NCBI RefSeq assembly: GCF_050389775.1
Contig: NZ_CP177150.1
Coordinates: 45,305-109,304, forward strand
Length of the DNA: 64,000 bases
Origin: Marinibacterium sp050389775
GTDB lineage: Bacteria > Pseudomonadota > Alphaproteobacteria > Rhodobacterales > Rhodobacteraceae
Reading direction: 5' to 3'
Shown: piece after piece, positions 1 through 7,503 of the stretch
How positions within the stretch are numbered: position 1 is the first letter of the stretch
How the letters are laid out: each line of letters begins with the position of its first letter
The notes under the pieces: generated by a model
Seen by the model: the letters and a program-made list of their open reading frames with translations, nothing else
The model's database searches: none
Told to the model about the DNA's origin: nothing
Translations under genes and position numbers: made by a program

Positions 1-24
1 TCAAAACTGGAACTGGAGATCAAT

Positions 25-351
25 ATGAACATCACGCAGATCAAGGCCGCCGTGGATGCCGGTAAATCCGTCCACTGGGCCAACGAAGGCTACCGGGTGC
101 ACCGCGATATCCTCGGCCAATACCTCATCACCTTTGTGCCGAACGGCAGCGCAATCGGTCTGACCGACCGGAGTGGCCATCGTCTGAACGGGGCCGAGGC
201 CGACTTCTTCATAGTAGTGTCCACGCGTGAAGCAAACGGGGAGCAGGAAGGGAGGTGCGAGGGGCGACGTCGGAGGGCCATCCTGACGCTGGGACGGGCT
301 GACGGGCAGGAGAGAAAGGAAAGAAGGCTGTGGGTTTTTGCGATCCCATGA
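25..351 (+). CDS. Hypothetical protein, 108 aa; C-terminal part doubtful
   Basis: I recognise no domain. The ATG has a GGAG Shine-Dalgarno at good distance. Residues 1 to about 63 look like a compact small protein (motifs HWANEGYRVHRD and IGLTDRSGHRLNG). After that the composition turns abruptly into Arg/Glu-rich low complexity. Two successive TAG codons lie in the +1 frame at 212-217, exactly at this change, so a one-base deletion may have removed the natural stop and the tail may be read-through. It sits just upstream of the DUF736 gene on the same strand. Function unknown. Confidence 0.5.
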   Translation: MNITQIKAAVDAGKSVHWANEGYRVHRDILGQYLITFVPNGSAIGLTDRSGHRLNGAEADFFIVVSTREANGEQEGRCEGRRRRAILTLGRADGQERKERRLWVFAIP

Positions 352-420
352 GGGGTCGGAAAAGCAATCCCGCGCGCTCAGGCAGGAAGCCGGGCAGCGG
401 CAAACCCAAGGAGAAGACCC

Positions 421-1149
421 ATGTTCGCAGGAACCCTGACCAAAACCGCCGAGACCGCAACCGCAGCCTTTACCGGCATGATCCACTCCACCCGGTTCGA
501 CATCGCGATCCAGCTTGAGGTCCGGACCAAGATGTCCGAGCGGAGCCCGGATTTCGACGTGACGGCCGTCAACAAGTCCGGGCGCAAGGTGCGCATCGGC
601 ACGGCCTGGAACGAGATCGGCAATACCACCGGCAACCCTTACCTTTCGATGCAGATCGACGTGGGCCTCGGCCCGTTCCGCGTCAATGCGGTGCAGAGCA
701 AGGAGGCGCGGGAGGCCCAGAGCGGCGAATACGAGATCATCCCGCTGGTCTCGAACGGCTCCATGAAATCCGGCTCGATCTCGGGCGAGCTGACGGCGAT
801 GGATGCGGACAACGCCTTTGCCGGTTACGTCGCCAACATGATGTTCGATCTCGATTTCATGCTCATCGAGAACACCTTCAAGACCGAGGAGACCCATCCC
901 GATTACCGCATCGAGGTCAGCTCGCCGAAGGGCCACCCGATCCGCGTGGGATCGGCCTGGATGGCGAAGAGCAATCGCACCGGGAACGACTACGTCTCGC
1001 TCCTCATCAACACGCCCGATGGTGATCTGCGGGTGAACGCGGTGCAGAACGAGGAGCAGCGCGGTGGCCAGACCTTCTCGATCATCCCGTTTGTCGAGAG
1101 CGCTGGCCAAGAGCGGTCGGACAACACCGGCCTCGCCCTGGTGAGCTGA
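421..1149 (+). CDS. DUF736 family protein with two tandem copies of the domain
   Basis: The 242-residue protein holds two copies of the DUF736 fold. Copy 1 (about residues 38-105) has SPDFDVTAVNKSGRKVRIGT, then YLSMQID and RVNAVQ; copy 2 (about 155-230) has HPDYRIEV, GHPIRVGSAW, YVSLLIN and RVNAVQNEEQ. DUF736 proteins are usually short single-domain plasmid-encoded proteins of unknown function near replication or transfer genes, so a tandem duplication is unusual. The ATG follows AAGGAG. An intrinsic terminator follows at 1237-1270. Its role is unknown; the gene family marks the region as alphaproteobacterial plasmid backbone. Confidence 0.8.
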   Translation: MFAGTLTKTAETATAAFTGMIHSTRFDIAIQLEVRTKMSERSPDFDVTAVNKSGRKVRIGTAWNEIGNTTGNPYLSMQIDVGLGPFRVNAVQSKEAREAQSGEYEIIPLVSNGSMKSGSISGELTAMDADNAFAGYVANMMFDLDFMLIENTFKTEETHPDYRIEVSSPKGHPIRVGSAWMAKSNRTGNDYVSLLINTPDGDLRVNAVQNEEQRGGQTFSIIPFVESAGQERSDNTGLALVS

Positions 1150-1236
1150 CAAACAGCAGTATTCTAGCGAAAGGGCGTCCCGAGCAATCGGGGCGCCTGT
1201 AATCCGTGCTTCCTGTCCCCAAGAGGCACGCCTCGT

Positions 1237-1270
1237 GAGGGGAGTCGCAGCAGCGCGGCTCCCCTCTTTT
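1237..1270 (+). terminator. Intrinsic terminator after the DUF736 gene
   Basis: GAGGGGAG (1237-1244) pairs with CTCCCCTC (1259-1266) and is followed by TTTTCGTTT. A second GC hairpin without a T tract lies just upstream at about 1166-1191. Confidence 0.75.
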
Positions 1271-1298
1271 CGTTTCATCCCATCAAAAGAATGGACAC

Positions 1299-1484
1299 AT
1301 GTTCAATCTTGCCCATCCCAAGCTGGTGACGCTCGCCGAGATCGCGGACTTCCTGGAAGACCATGCGCTCGGCAGCGTCGTGCCCGCGATCTGCATGGCG
1401 CCCGATTGCGATCACACCGCCGATCTCGAACCGGATCAGCGCGCCGCCCGCCGTGCCACCCTCAAACCATTGGAGCCGACATGA
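1299..1484 (+). CDS. Small hypothetical protein, 61 aa, upstream of radC
   Basis: The ORF overlaps the radC start as ATGA, the arrangement of translationally coupled genes. The sequence has a regular helix-like N-terminus (LVTLAEIADFLEDHA) and a CMAPDCDH segment that could bind a metal. The ribosome binding site is weak. No family is recognised with certainty; the coupling to the next gene is the main support. Confidence 0.45.
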   Translation: MFNLAHPKLVTLAEIADFLEDHALGSVVPAICMAPDCDHTADLEPDQRAARRATLKPLEPT

Positions 1485-1987
1485 CACGACATGACCCCAT
1501 CGAAACCACCGATCCGCCCGCGCCCGGCTTCTCGGAGGCCGAAATCGAGACCATCGACGCGGCACGAGATATCCTGCGCAGGCATGCCCGGGCCACTGCC
1601 GTGCTGCAATCCTGGACGATGCTGACCGACTACCTGGCTCTGAACGCCGTCCGCGAACGGGTCGAGGTGTTCCGGGTGCTGCTGTTGGACCGGAAAAACA
1701 AGCTGATCCGTGACAAGATCATGTCACGGGGCAGCATCGATCACGTTCCGGTCTATGTCAGCGAGGTCCTGCGTTCGGCTATCGTGCTTGATGCTTCTGC
1801 TCTCATCCTCTCTCATAATCACCCCTCCGGCGACCCGCAGCCAAGCCAGGCCGACATCAACATGACACGGAAGATCGTTGACGCCTGCAGGGTGATGGGC
1901 ATCACCGTCCATGATCACATTATTGTCGGCTTCGGACGGGAGCAGGCCGCGTTCAGCATGCGGGCAGCGAGGATGTTGGGCGACTAG
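1481..1987 (+). CDS. radC: RadC-like JAB/MPN+ domain protein, 168 aa
   Basis: The C-terminal half carries the RadC JAMM/MPN+ metal-binding signature SHNHPSGDPQPSQAD (about residues 111-125), preceded by a typical RadC strand-helix region (VEVFRVLLLDRKNKLI). E. coli RadC is longer (about 220 aa). RadC-like proteins are common on plasmids and genomic islands; despite the name, a role in DNA repair is not established. I chose the ATG at 1481 because the small upstream ORF ends there as ATGA; an in-frame extension to 1235 is Arg-rich and unlikely. The likely fold is a zinc-dependent hydrolase acting in the cytoplasm. Confidence 0.85.
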   Translation: MTRHDPIETTDPPAPGFSEAEIETIDAARDILRRHARATAVLQSWTMLTDYLALNAVRERVEVFRVLLLDRKNKLIRDKIMSRGSIDHVPVYVSEVLRSAIVLDASALILSHNHPSGDPQPSQADINMTRKIVDACRVMGITVHDHIIVGFGREQAAFSMRAARMLGD

Positions 1988-2006
1988 TCTAGCGGCAGTT
2001 CAGACG

Positions 2007-2222
2007 TTATTCCTGACGGTTGCGCGCCTTGGTCAAGGCTGTCCATTCATCCAACAGTTCATCGGTCCTCTGGATGATCCTGTCCCGCTCCGGCTGGAAA
2101 CTGCCCTGGGCTGCGATGCCTCCTACCAACGCGGATCGCGCTTCCTCCTCACTGATCCATTCTAGGCGCTTGTGGAGGCGTTCGATTTCCGCGTGAAACT
2201 TCTCATCATCAGTGTCTGCCAT
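2007..2222 (-). CDS. Small acidic hypothetical protein, 71 aa
   Basis: A predicted all-helical, charged protein (MADTDDEKFHAEIERLHKRL at the N-terminus) with no recognised domain. AGGAGAG lies about 11 bases before the ATG. It is convergent with radC, 19 bases apart, and its promoter must lie in 2223-2450, which also holds the candidate plus-strand RNA. Length and composition fit an accessory plasmid protein, but the call rests on reading frame and ribosome binding site only. Confidence 0.5.
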   Translation of the reverse strand: MADTDDEKFHAEIERLHKRLEWISEEEARSALVGGIAAQGSFQPERDRIIQRTDELLDEWTALTKARNRQE

Positions 2223-2266
2223 CGTCGTTTTCTCTCCTTGTCCGCTTGCCGCATACCCTATCCTGC

Positions 2267-2445
2267 GTTGCCCCTGAGAGGGCGCAACAGTTGAATCTTC
2301 ACCCTGTCCCTGCTACTTACTGCTCTGACAGCGATGCTGTCGGCGACCCGTCATGCCGCGTGCAGGTCGAGCGTCGCGGTGACCCGAACCTCGAAGGGTT
2401 CGGTTGCGAGCCGCTCTTAAGAACCGCCCCGAGGGCGGTTTTTTT
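2267..2445 (+). ncRNA. Candidate structured small RNA ending in an intrinsic terminator
   Basis: There is no plus-strand gene between radC (ends 1987) and a strong plus-strand terminator at 2422-2445. The interval has a possible sigma-70 promoter (TTGTCC 2238-2243, 15 bp, TATCCT 2259-2264) and a series of stem-loops: GTTGC/GCAAC (2267-2271/2284-2288) extended by CCCT/AGGG; GACAGC-GAT-GCTGTC at about 2327-2341; CGAACC/GGTTCG at about 2385-2403; and the terminator. This is the layout of a small RNA of about 175 nt. No known RNA family is recognised. It overlaps the likely promoter of the minus-strand gene at 2222. Confidence 0.35.
2422..2445 (+). terminator. Strong intrinsic terminator
   Basis: AACCGCCCC-GA-GGGCGGTT stem followed by a run of T. 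The T tract is on the plus strand, but the hairpin lies directly behind the minus-strand DUF3800 stop codon (2449) and may also stop that transcript. Confidence 0.85.
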
Positions 2446-2448
2446 GAT

Positions 2449-3063
2449 TCAAAGCACCTGGATCCCATAGGTCTCGTGAAGCCCCTTCGCATTTGCTTCG
2501 CCGCGCTGAATCCACCTGCGCGCATAGGCGACCACGTCGGCGAGCTGCAGGAGGCGCGATGCTGCGGAGTCGATCTGGCTGATGCGGTTCACAGCCTTGA
2601 ACCGCCCGTCATGCTGGCACGCCTCCGCAATGATCCGCTGGAATTCGGGGTTCGTGTTGTGGTGGTTCAGATCGAGGATCAGTTCGACGTTGCCGAGGCC
2701 CTGACCGCGAATCCTGCTCAGCTTCCGGAACTGCCCGACGGCGACCTTGACGGTCTCGATGACGTTTCCGGCGTAGATCGCAGACGCCGTGCCCTCGGTC
2801 ATCGTTCCCAGCCTGTTCATCAGGACCATGCCCTCGGGTCGGTCGGCCTGAGCAAAGCGCGCCAGAAGGCCTTGCAGGTATTCCCGGCTCAGGTTCGCTG
2901 CATGCAGCTCGTTGGCGTTCGGCTCCAGCAGATCGCTCAAGGATTTGTCGACCCGCCCGCAGTCCCGCGCCCAGGCCATCACGCATCCGAGCGCGAAGCC
3001 GGGGTCTCCGGCGGTTCCGCATTCGTCGATGAAACAGAGGATGCGCTTATTCTGTGCCGCCAT
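2449..3063 (-). CDS. DUF3800 family protein, 204 aa
   Basis: It starts with the DUF3800 signature strand ILCFIDECG and has the internal acidic strand ELILDLNHHN and the C-terminal SRLLQLADVVAYA motif, which together form a predicted RNase H-like acidic active site. Members occur on plasmids, phages and in defence-related loci; no biochemical function is settled. The ATG at 3063 has AGAAAGG 8-9 bases upstream; an ATG at 3084 is also in frame. It overlaps the end of the winged-helix gene upstream, so the two are co-transcribed. A terminator follows immediately. Confidence 0.75.
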   Translation of the reverse strand: MAAQNKRILCFIDECGTAGDPGFALGCVMAWARDCGRVDKSLSDLLEPNANELHAANLSREYLQGLLARFAQADRPEGMVLMNRLGTMTEGTASAIYAGNVIETVKVAVGQFRKLSRIRGQGLGNVELILDLNHHNTNPEFQRIIAEACQHDGRFKAVNRISQIDSAASRLLQLADVVAYARRWIQRGEANAKGLHETYGIQVL

Positions 3064-3565
3064 CGCTCTTGGCCTTTCTGGCACGCGCGCTGGCTCTGGC
3101 GCGCGGCGTCTCGGTGAGGGCCCGCGCCTCTTCCCGCTCCTTCCGTTCCTCCTCGAAATCCGGCTCGAGTTTCTTCAGCTTGTTGATCAGCCCTGTCAGG
3201 TGGTACCGGTTCGGCCCGTAGTCGCCGACGCTGGTCTTCCACTGCTCGCGCGTGACCAGCCCGGCCTCCTCGAGCGCTTTGATGTTGATTCGGATCGTCT
3301 GCTCGGTGATGCCGATGCGCTTTGCAAGGTCGCGCTTCGTCGGGAAGGGCGGGCGAAGCGGATCATAGTAATAGCCCAGAAGCTGGACGATGATGGTCAG
3401 CTGCGTAGGGGTGATCCCCAGCCGGTTCTGCGCGCGCAGCAGGATATTGGGAACGCCGGTATATCCATGCGAATAAACCTTTGGCCCGAAGATACGTTCG
3501 GTCGAGGACTTTTCCGGCGCCCTCTTGCGCGTCTTTCTTGGTGTGGTCGTAGTTGTCTTTGCCAT
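3047..3565 (-). CDS. Winged-helix DNA-binding protein, 172 aa
   Basis: After a Lys/Arg/Thr-rich N-terminal tail comes a winged-helix domain (about residues 50-125): ITPTQLTIIVQLLGYYY, TKRDLAKRIGITEQTIRINI as the helix-turn-helix, and KALEEAGLVTREQ as recognition helix and wing. The C-terminus is again basic and probably disordered. This arrangement resembles plasmid regulators and replication-accessory proteins. The start has a perfect AAGGAGG. It is co-transcribed with the DUF3800 gene. Palindromic GGTGG elements upstream (3631-3768) are plausible binding sites for it. It could be a replication protein rather than a regulator. Confidence 0.7.
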   Translation of the reverse strand: MAKTTTTTPRKTRKRAPEKSSTERIFGPKVYSHGYTGVPNILLRAQNRLGITPTQLTIIVQLLGYYYDPLRPPFPTKRDLAKRIGITEQTIRINIKALEEAGLVTREQWKTSVGDYGPNRYHLTGLINKLKKLEPDFEEERKEREEARALTETPRARASARARKAKSDGGTE

Positions 3566-3630
3566 TGTGGGCCTCCTTGTCCTTTGATCTACGGAGGCTT
3601 GGGCGTCGTCTCAATGGCTTGGCCGGGCCT

Positions 3631-3768
3631 TCGGGTGGTAGGATTTCCACCCCACCCGAATATCGGTATTCCGCTACTCCCGGACTTGCGGTGATTGGAA
3701 CACGCTGCTTAGGTGCACGAGATTCCACCAGAGGTGGGGTTGATAGTCCACCCTACCCGTGGGGTGGA
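3631..3768. promoter_or_regulatory. Cluster of GGTGG/CCACC inverted repeats upstream of the winged-helix gene
   Basis: Three dyads lie in 138 bases: TCGGGTGG (3631-3638) with CCACCCGA (3652-3659); CCACC-AGA-GGTGG (about 3725-3737); TCCACCC (3747-3753) with GGGTGGA (3762-3768). They sit between two minus-strand genes and upstream of the winged-helix gene, as expected for operators of an autoregulated DNA-binding protein. The rest of the 261-base gap shows no gene. Confidence 0.5.
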
Positions 3769-3826
3769 AAACCAGTCAACGCTAAGAGGCCGATTTGGCG
3801 ACCTTTTTGCCGGTTCGGTCACTATT

Positions 3827-4234
3827 TCAAGGGTAGTCGCCGGGCCAATACGGGTCAATGTCCATCCCGGCGGGCGCATCACCGTCAAGGGTGACGCCGT
3901 TGTGCCCGCCGACCGAATCCACGACCGCCTCCGAAATCGCCCATTTCAGATCAGGGATCCAAAGCCTGTCTTTCACGGTCATACTGTAGGTTGCGCCGGC
4001 ATTGGAGTCGCACCAGATGGTTTCCAGACGCCGGGACATGAGTTCGGGCATGGCATCGACGATACGTTTCATATCTTCCAGTTCGCGAAGAACCGCCCAT
4101 CTGCTCTCAAGCCGCACCCCCTTGTAGGTGAAGCCCGACACTGGCGCCTTTTGTCCGGCCGCTGCCCGGTCGATCTCGTTTTGCCGGTAAAGGGTTTCCG
4201 CCAGTTCCGGCGGCATTTCGATGTCATCAACCAT
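3827..4234 (-). CDS. Hypothetical protein, 135 aa
   Basis: No domain recognised. The start at 4234 is set by a perfect AGGAGG seven bases upstream; the reading frame continues upstream to 4423 but the extension is unlike coding sequence. The protein is soluble and mixed alpha/beta (FTYKGVRLESRWAVLRELED, WIPDLKWAISEAVVDSVGGH). It is the first gene of a minus-strand series with the winged-helix and DUF3800 genes, separated by the GGTGG-dyad region. Confidence 0.6.
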   Translation of the reverse strand: MVDDIEMPPELAETLYRQNEIDRAAAGQKAPVSGFTYKGVRLESRWAVLRELEDMKRIVDAMPELMSRRLETIWCDSNAGATYSMTVKDRLWIPDLKWAISEAVVDSVGGHNGVTLDGDAPAGMDIDPYWPGDYP

Positions 4235-4888
4235 GGCTCGGCCTCCTGTGTGTTCCCACCTTGTTCCATGTGATTTGCGAGAGCAACCGAAACCGGCTCG
4301 GCACTTGCAGCGAACGTCGTTCGTAGCTTTGAACGTGGCGCCCGATGCCTGACGGCCTCCCCTGCTCGGCTTCGCGTGTCGCAAGGGAGATATCGGCCCT
4401 TGGCCGATCGCGCATTCGGCCATGCGGCCTCACCGCGGCGTCGCACCCAGGCCCCCGGGTTTGCCCGCCTCGCGAGCACGTCGCTCCCCGGCCGCTCCGA
4501 CGGATTGCGCTCCGGTCTGTTTTGTCCAGAGGCCAAAACCATCCCTCCACTTCATCCGTCTCCCGCGTCCGGTCGCGGCGTTTGCCTGCTCGTGTCGGGC
4601 AAACCTACCGTCAAACACACACACATGAGCGCGGAAGCATATCCTCCGGATGGCCCCCAAATCAGCCCGCCTCAAGGATCGCAAAACTTTTCGGCAAGGG
4701 CGGTGCGCACGGAGGTGTCAGCCCAGTGATCGAGGGTGCGCCCGTGGTTGGCGGCGCGCCCGGAAAACTTTTGCGCCCGGCAAGCCGGCGGCTTCGCCGT
4801 CCCTGACCCGGACAGATTCGGTGAACCAGACGTACGGCCATGCCCCCACACTCACGTGGTGGCTCCTAAACCATCTGGAGATACCGAC
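4235..4888. other. Gene-free GC-rich leader between divergent genes
   Basis: 654 bases without a convincing gene on either strand. It must hold the promoters of the divergent flanking genes. The plus-strand part is GC-rich and full of short inverted repeats (for example GGCCGA/TCGGCC around 4391-4420), suggesting a long structured 5' leader for the DUF2493 gene. Similar leaders precede the 50-residue gene and the ardC-like gene. Confidence 0.5.
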
Positions 4889-5818
4889 ATGGCTTACGAC
4901 AACGCAACCGCCTACGAGACCACCGAACTCTTCGGGCTGACGGAGAAGGGCGCCGTCCTGCCGATCCCCGAAGACGACGTCCTGAAGGACAGCATCACCC
5001 GAGAGACCTTCGAAGCGCTGCTCGGCCAGCTGCGCGGCACCGGGCTCGAGAGCGAGATCGAACCGCTCGCGCATGGGTTCGCCACGATCCTGCAACGCCG
5101 CAAGGTTGCACTCGGCAAGGAGCTTGACCGCACCGCCGACAAGATCGGAGCACTCGCAAAATCGCACGACGGATCGGAGATCGCGGAGACCGCGCTGGAA
5201 GAGGCCCAGGTCCGCTTCCTGCAGCTGAGGGAAATCGTCGGAGCCGTCGAGACGATGGCCGAGGCGGCGGCGGAATGCTACGAGGTCGAGACCGGCCATG
5301 CGTTCATCCCGGCCGCAGGCTCGCGGGCGAGCGTCCGGGCTCAAGAGACCGGGGCGGTCTTCGAAGCACAGCAGCTCCTGGAACAGCATGATCGCGAAAC
5401 GGCTGCGAAGTCGAAGGTCGAGGGGGTGCCCCTGATCGTCTCGGGCGCCACCGACTGGACCGATATCGACGTCATCTTCAACACGCTCGACAAGGTTCGG
5501 GAGCGCATCCGGCAAAACCGCAGTCAGGAGATCTTCCTCTGCCACAAGGGCGGCAAGCATGGTGCCGAGATGATCGCGGCACGGTGGGCGCGAGCGCGCG
5601 GCGTCGCGCAGGCGCGCTTCGATCCGCGCTGGTCCGCACATGGGCGGGCGGCTCCGTTCAAGTGCAACGATGAGATGCTCGACGACAAGTTCGCCGCGAC
5701 GGGTGTTGTGCTCTTCGGCGGCAACGGGGTGGCGCTGAACCTCGGGCAGAAGGCCGAGGCGAAGGGTTTGACCGTGATGCGGGTCGCCGATCCGGCGAAG
5801 AAGGCATCGGATAAATGA
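4889..5818 (+). CDS. DUF2493 (SLOG superfamily) protein, 309 aa
   Basis: The C-terminal domain (about residues 185-290) is a DUF2493/SLOG Rossmann-like domain: VPLIVSGATDWTDIDVIF, then GGKHGAEMIAARWARARGV and HGRAAPFKCNDEML. SLOG domains are thought to bind nucleotides or nucleotide-derived ligands. The N-terminal 150 residues are helical and probably coiled. The ATG at 4889 follows CTGGAG. A paralogue lies at 62501-63271, at the other side of the window. An intrinsic terminator follows. Such genes are characteristic of Rhodobacterales plasmids; the biological role is unknown. Confidence 0.8.
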   Translation: MAYDNATAYETTELFGLTEKGAVLPIPEDDVLKDSITRETFEALLGQLRGTGLESEIEPLAHGFATILQRRKVALGKELDRTADKIGALAKSHDGSEIAETALEEAQVRFLQLREIVGAVETMAEAAAECYEVETGHAFIPAAGSRASVRAQETGAVFEAQQLLEQHDRETAAKSKVEGVPLIVSGATDWTDIDVIFNTLDKVRERIRQNRSQEIFLCHKGGKHGAEMIAARWARARGVAQARFDPRWSAHGRAAPFKCNDEMLDDKFAATGVVLFGGNGVALNLGQKAEAKGLTVMRVADPAKKASDK

Positions 5819-5825
5819 CCGAGAG

Positions 5826-5855
5826 AGGGTCGCGCACGGCGCGGCCCCTTTTTCC
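5826..5855 (+). terminator. Intrinsic terminator after the DUF2493 gene
   Basis: AGGGTCGCGC pairs with GCGCGGCCCC (one imperfection) and is followed by TTTTT. Confidence 0.75.
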
Positions 5856-6005
5856 GTTCTCTCGGGCTGTCTGCCAGCCGTAGGAAGGGACGGACTGAGG
5901 ATCATTTCCCTGACCGGCGAAAGGGCGTTCCGGCCCGGCTTCGGCGGGGTCGTTTCGTTTGGGGCAGGACTGGCGCTATTCGCGCGGGAGCCGCTGTCGC
6001 GGCGA

Positions 6006-6027
6006 AATGGCCCCAGGAGGGGCCATT
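6006..6027 (-). terminator. Hairpin downstream of the minus-strand small gene
   Basis: AATGGCCCC (6006-6014) and GGGGCCATT (6019-6027) form a perfect 9-bp stem with a 4-base loop, 12 bases after the stop at 6040. A short T-containing stretch follows on the minus strand. It probably terminates the minus-strand transcript. Confidence 0.5.
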
Positions 6028-6039
6028 CCAATCCGTGAG

Positions 6040-6339
6040 CTAATGGCTCGCAGGCATCGGAACGATCAGCACATCCTCATCGGGGCACATCTGGCTGTGA
6101 TACTGGATCATGGCATCGGCCGAGCGGAAGTGCTTGTGCTCGCCGGACGACGTCGTGAACACCGGCTCTTCCGTCTCGTCGGGGAAAACACCCATGACGA
6201 CCCAGACGGTTTTGCCGTTCGCAGGGTCTCTATGGGGTTCGTAGCGCAGGCGGCCCCCTTCTTTGATGAACTGGCGCACCCTGTTGCCGAGTAGCAGGGC
6301 GCGCTTCGGTTGTCGGATAGCCTCGCTCGATTGGTCCAT
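6040..6339 (-). CDS. Small plasmid protein, 99 aa, paralogue of 36141-36425
   Basis: The start has a strong AGGAGG six bases upstream. The C-terminal two-thirds (QFIKEGGRLRYEP, HFRSADAMIQYHSQMCPD, VLIVPMPAS) matches the product of 36141-36425 (NFLEKGGKLDYRP, VFKSSDALVSFHMRIFPD, VWVPAP), so the window encodes two members of one unnamed family. Both seem to be short alpha/beta proteins. No catalytic residues stand out. Function unknown. Confidence 0.7.
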   Translation of the reverse strand: MDQSSEAIRQPKRALLLGNRVRQFIKEGGRLRYEPHRDPANGKTVWVVMGVFPDETEEPVFTTSSGEHKHFRSADAMIQYHSQMCPDEDVLIVPMPASH

Positions 6340-6540
6340 TTATTCCTCCTTCCTGGTCCGTTTGTGCCGTGCCACAGGTTGAATGACCGGCGCCGCAACG
6401 GGTCGTGTCGGCTCGCCGCTCAGAAAGAAGCGGTTGGCTGAGAACGTCATGCTGGCTCTCTGTCGGGAGCCCATGACGCCGGTCTTCGCATCTTCATTGA
6501 GAGAGATGCGAAAGCGGTCATCGTGGTCATTCACCAACAA
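6340..6540 (-). CDS. Possible small ORF coupled to the 99-aa gene
   Basis: The frame ends with TAA directly before the ATG of the next gene, and its last codons contain that gene's AGGAGG. This is how translationally coupled genes look. However, the start at 6540 is a TTG without a good ribosome binding site; an internal ATG at about 6450 would give only some 36 residues. The basic C-terminus has no recognisable domain. Confidence 0.25.
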   Translation of the reverse strand: MLVNDHDDRFRISLNEDAKTGVMGSRQRASMTFSANRFFLSGEPTRPVAAPVIQPVARHKRTRKEE

Positions 6541-7350
6541 GAACCAAGCCCGGAATTGCTACTTTGAAACAGTCTGGGGTTGAACCTTTCTGTTCCATCG
6601 TTGCGCGGAAAGACGCCAGTCAACGTCAGGGCAAGGCACTGAAAGTGGATATGTTTTTTAATGTGTCTCGGTCTCAGGAAGCGGCTGAAGTTCCGGTTTT
6701 AGGCGCATTCCTGGTTCGGAGATCGCATTGCCACCGTGATCCAGGACCAAATTTCTGACGGGTCGATTTTCGCCGAGCATTTGAGGCCGAGCGGTTTCCC
6801 AGCCTGGAATGGAGCGACCTTGGGAGCGGAGTTTCAGGCCGGAGCAGGCCCCGAACGAGACCCCAAGTATCGAGAGAGGGGCCTGTGGGAAACCGCGGCG
6901 GAACGTTGGGTCTGGGCGAATCCCGCGCAGGCGCGGGACCGCGTGCCGAGGTTCCGGTCGGCGCCGCCGCCCTCCACCCCGAGCCGGACACCCCCGTGCT
7001 CCCTTCGGCCAAGAGCGCTGCGGTCAGTCTCTCCGAGCCAGCCCTCAGCGCGGCCGAATGGTCGCTCAGAGGCCTCCGTCTCGGCCAAAGGTCTGGCCCG
7101 CATTTCGCGATCGGGTCGGGGTGGCGCAGCGCAGGAAGGAATGCGCAGGTTCGGGCATCCGTCAGTGTGCGAACGCGCCTTCGCGGTGTGGCGATTTGAT
7201 TGGGAGAGCGTGCGCCGGCCACCTCCCGGTGCAAGGGCGAGCCCTTCTCCACTGCGCTGCGCTTCGTTGCGACCGCAGGCGGTGCACCCGTCCGGTCTGG
7301 GCCGTCGCGGTGATCTCCCGAAATCATCCATCACCGAAAGGAGCACCACA
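6541..7350. other. Gene-free GC-rich region
   Basis: 810 bases with no convincing gene; frames that stay open here on both strands are rich in Arg, Pro and Ser and look like GC-skew artefacts. The first 200 bases are less GC-rich and may hold promoters. The rest resembles the leaders at 4235-4888 and 7504-7934. Confidence 0.5.
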
Positions 7351-7503
7351 ATGAACAAGATCATCGCCCGTTTGCGCTCAATCCTGCGAAGCCTCACCAC
7401 CAAAGCGAACCTCAAGATCTCGGTTGCGCTCAGCGTCCCCGGTTTCCTCAAGGTCGAGGTCAGCTACTCCCGCAACCTGGATCGGCCTCCGGAGGAGGGC
7501 TGA
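7351..7503 (+). CDS. Small cationic amphipathic protein, 50 aa
   Basis: The ATG has AAAGGAG at good spacing. The N-terminal 25 residues (NKIIARLRSILRSLTTKANL) form a strongly basic amphipathic helix, followed by a beta-like segment (KISVALSVPGFLKVEVSYSR). There is no recognised domain. It lies behind an 810-base gene-free region and before a perfect hairpin (7553-7575). Small basic peptides of this kind may act as membrane or nucleic-acid binders, but this is speculation. Confidence 0.5.
   Translation: MNKIIARLRSILRSLTTKANLKISVALSVPGFLKVEVSYSRNLDRPPEEG

Noticed and set aside
1..1278. Long minus-strand open frame of 425 codons
   Set aside because: It runs antisense to the DUF736 gene, is rich in Arg, His and Gly, has no recognisable motif and no ribosome binding site; a GC-content shadow.
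1235..1480. N-terminal extension of the RadC-like protein
   Set aside because: The extension reads through a terminator hairpin and is Arg/Ser-rich; the ATG at 1481 with ATGA coupling is better.
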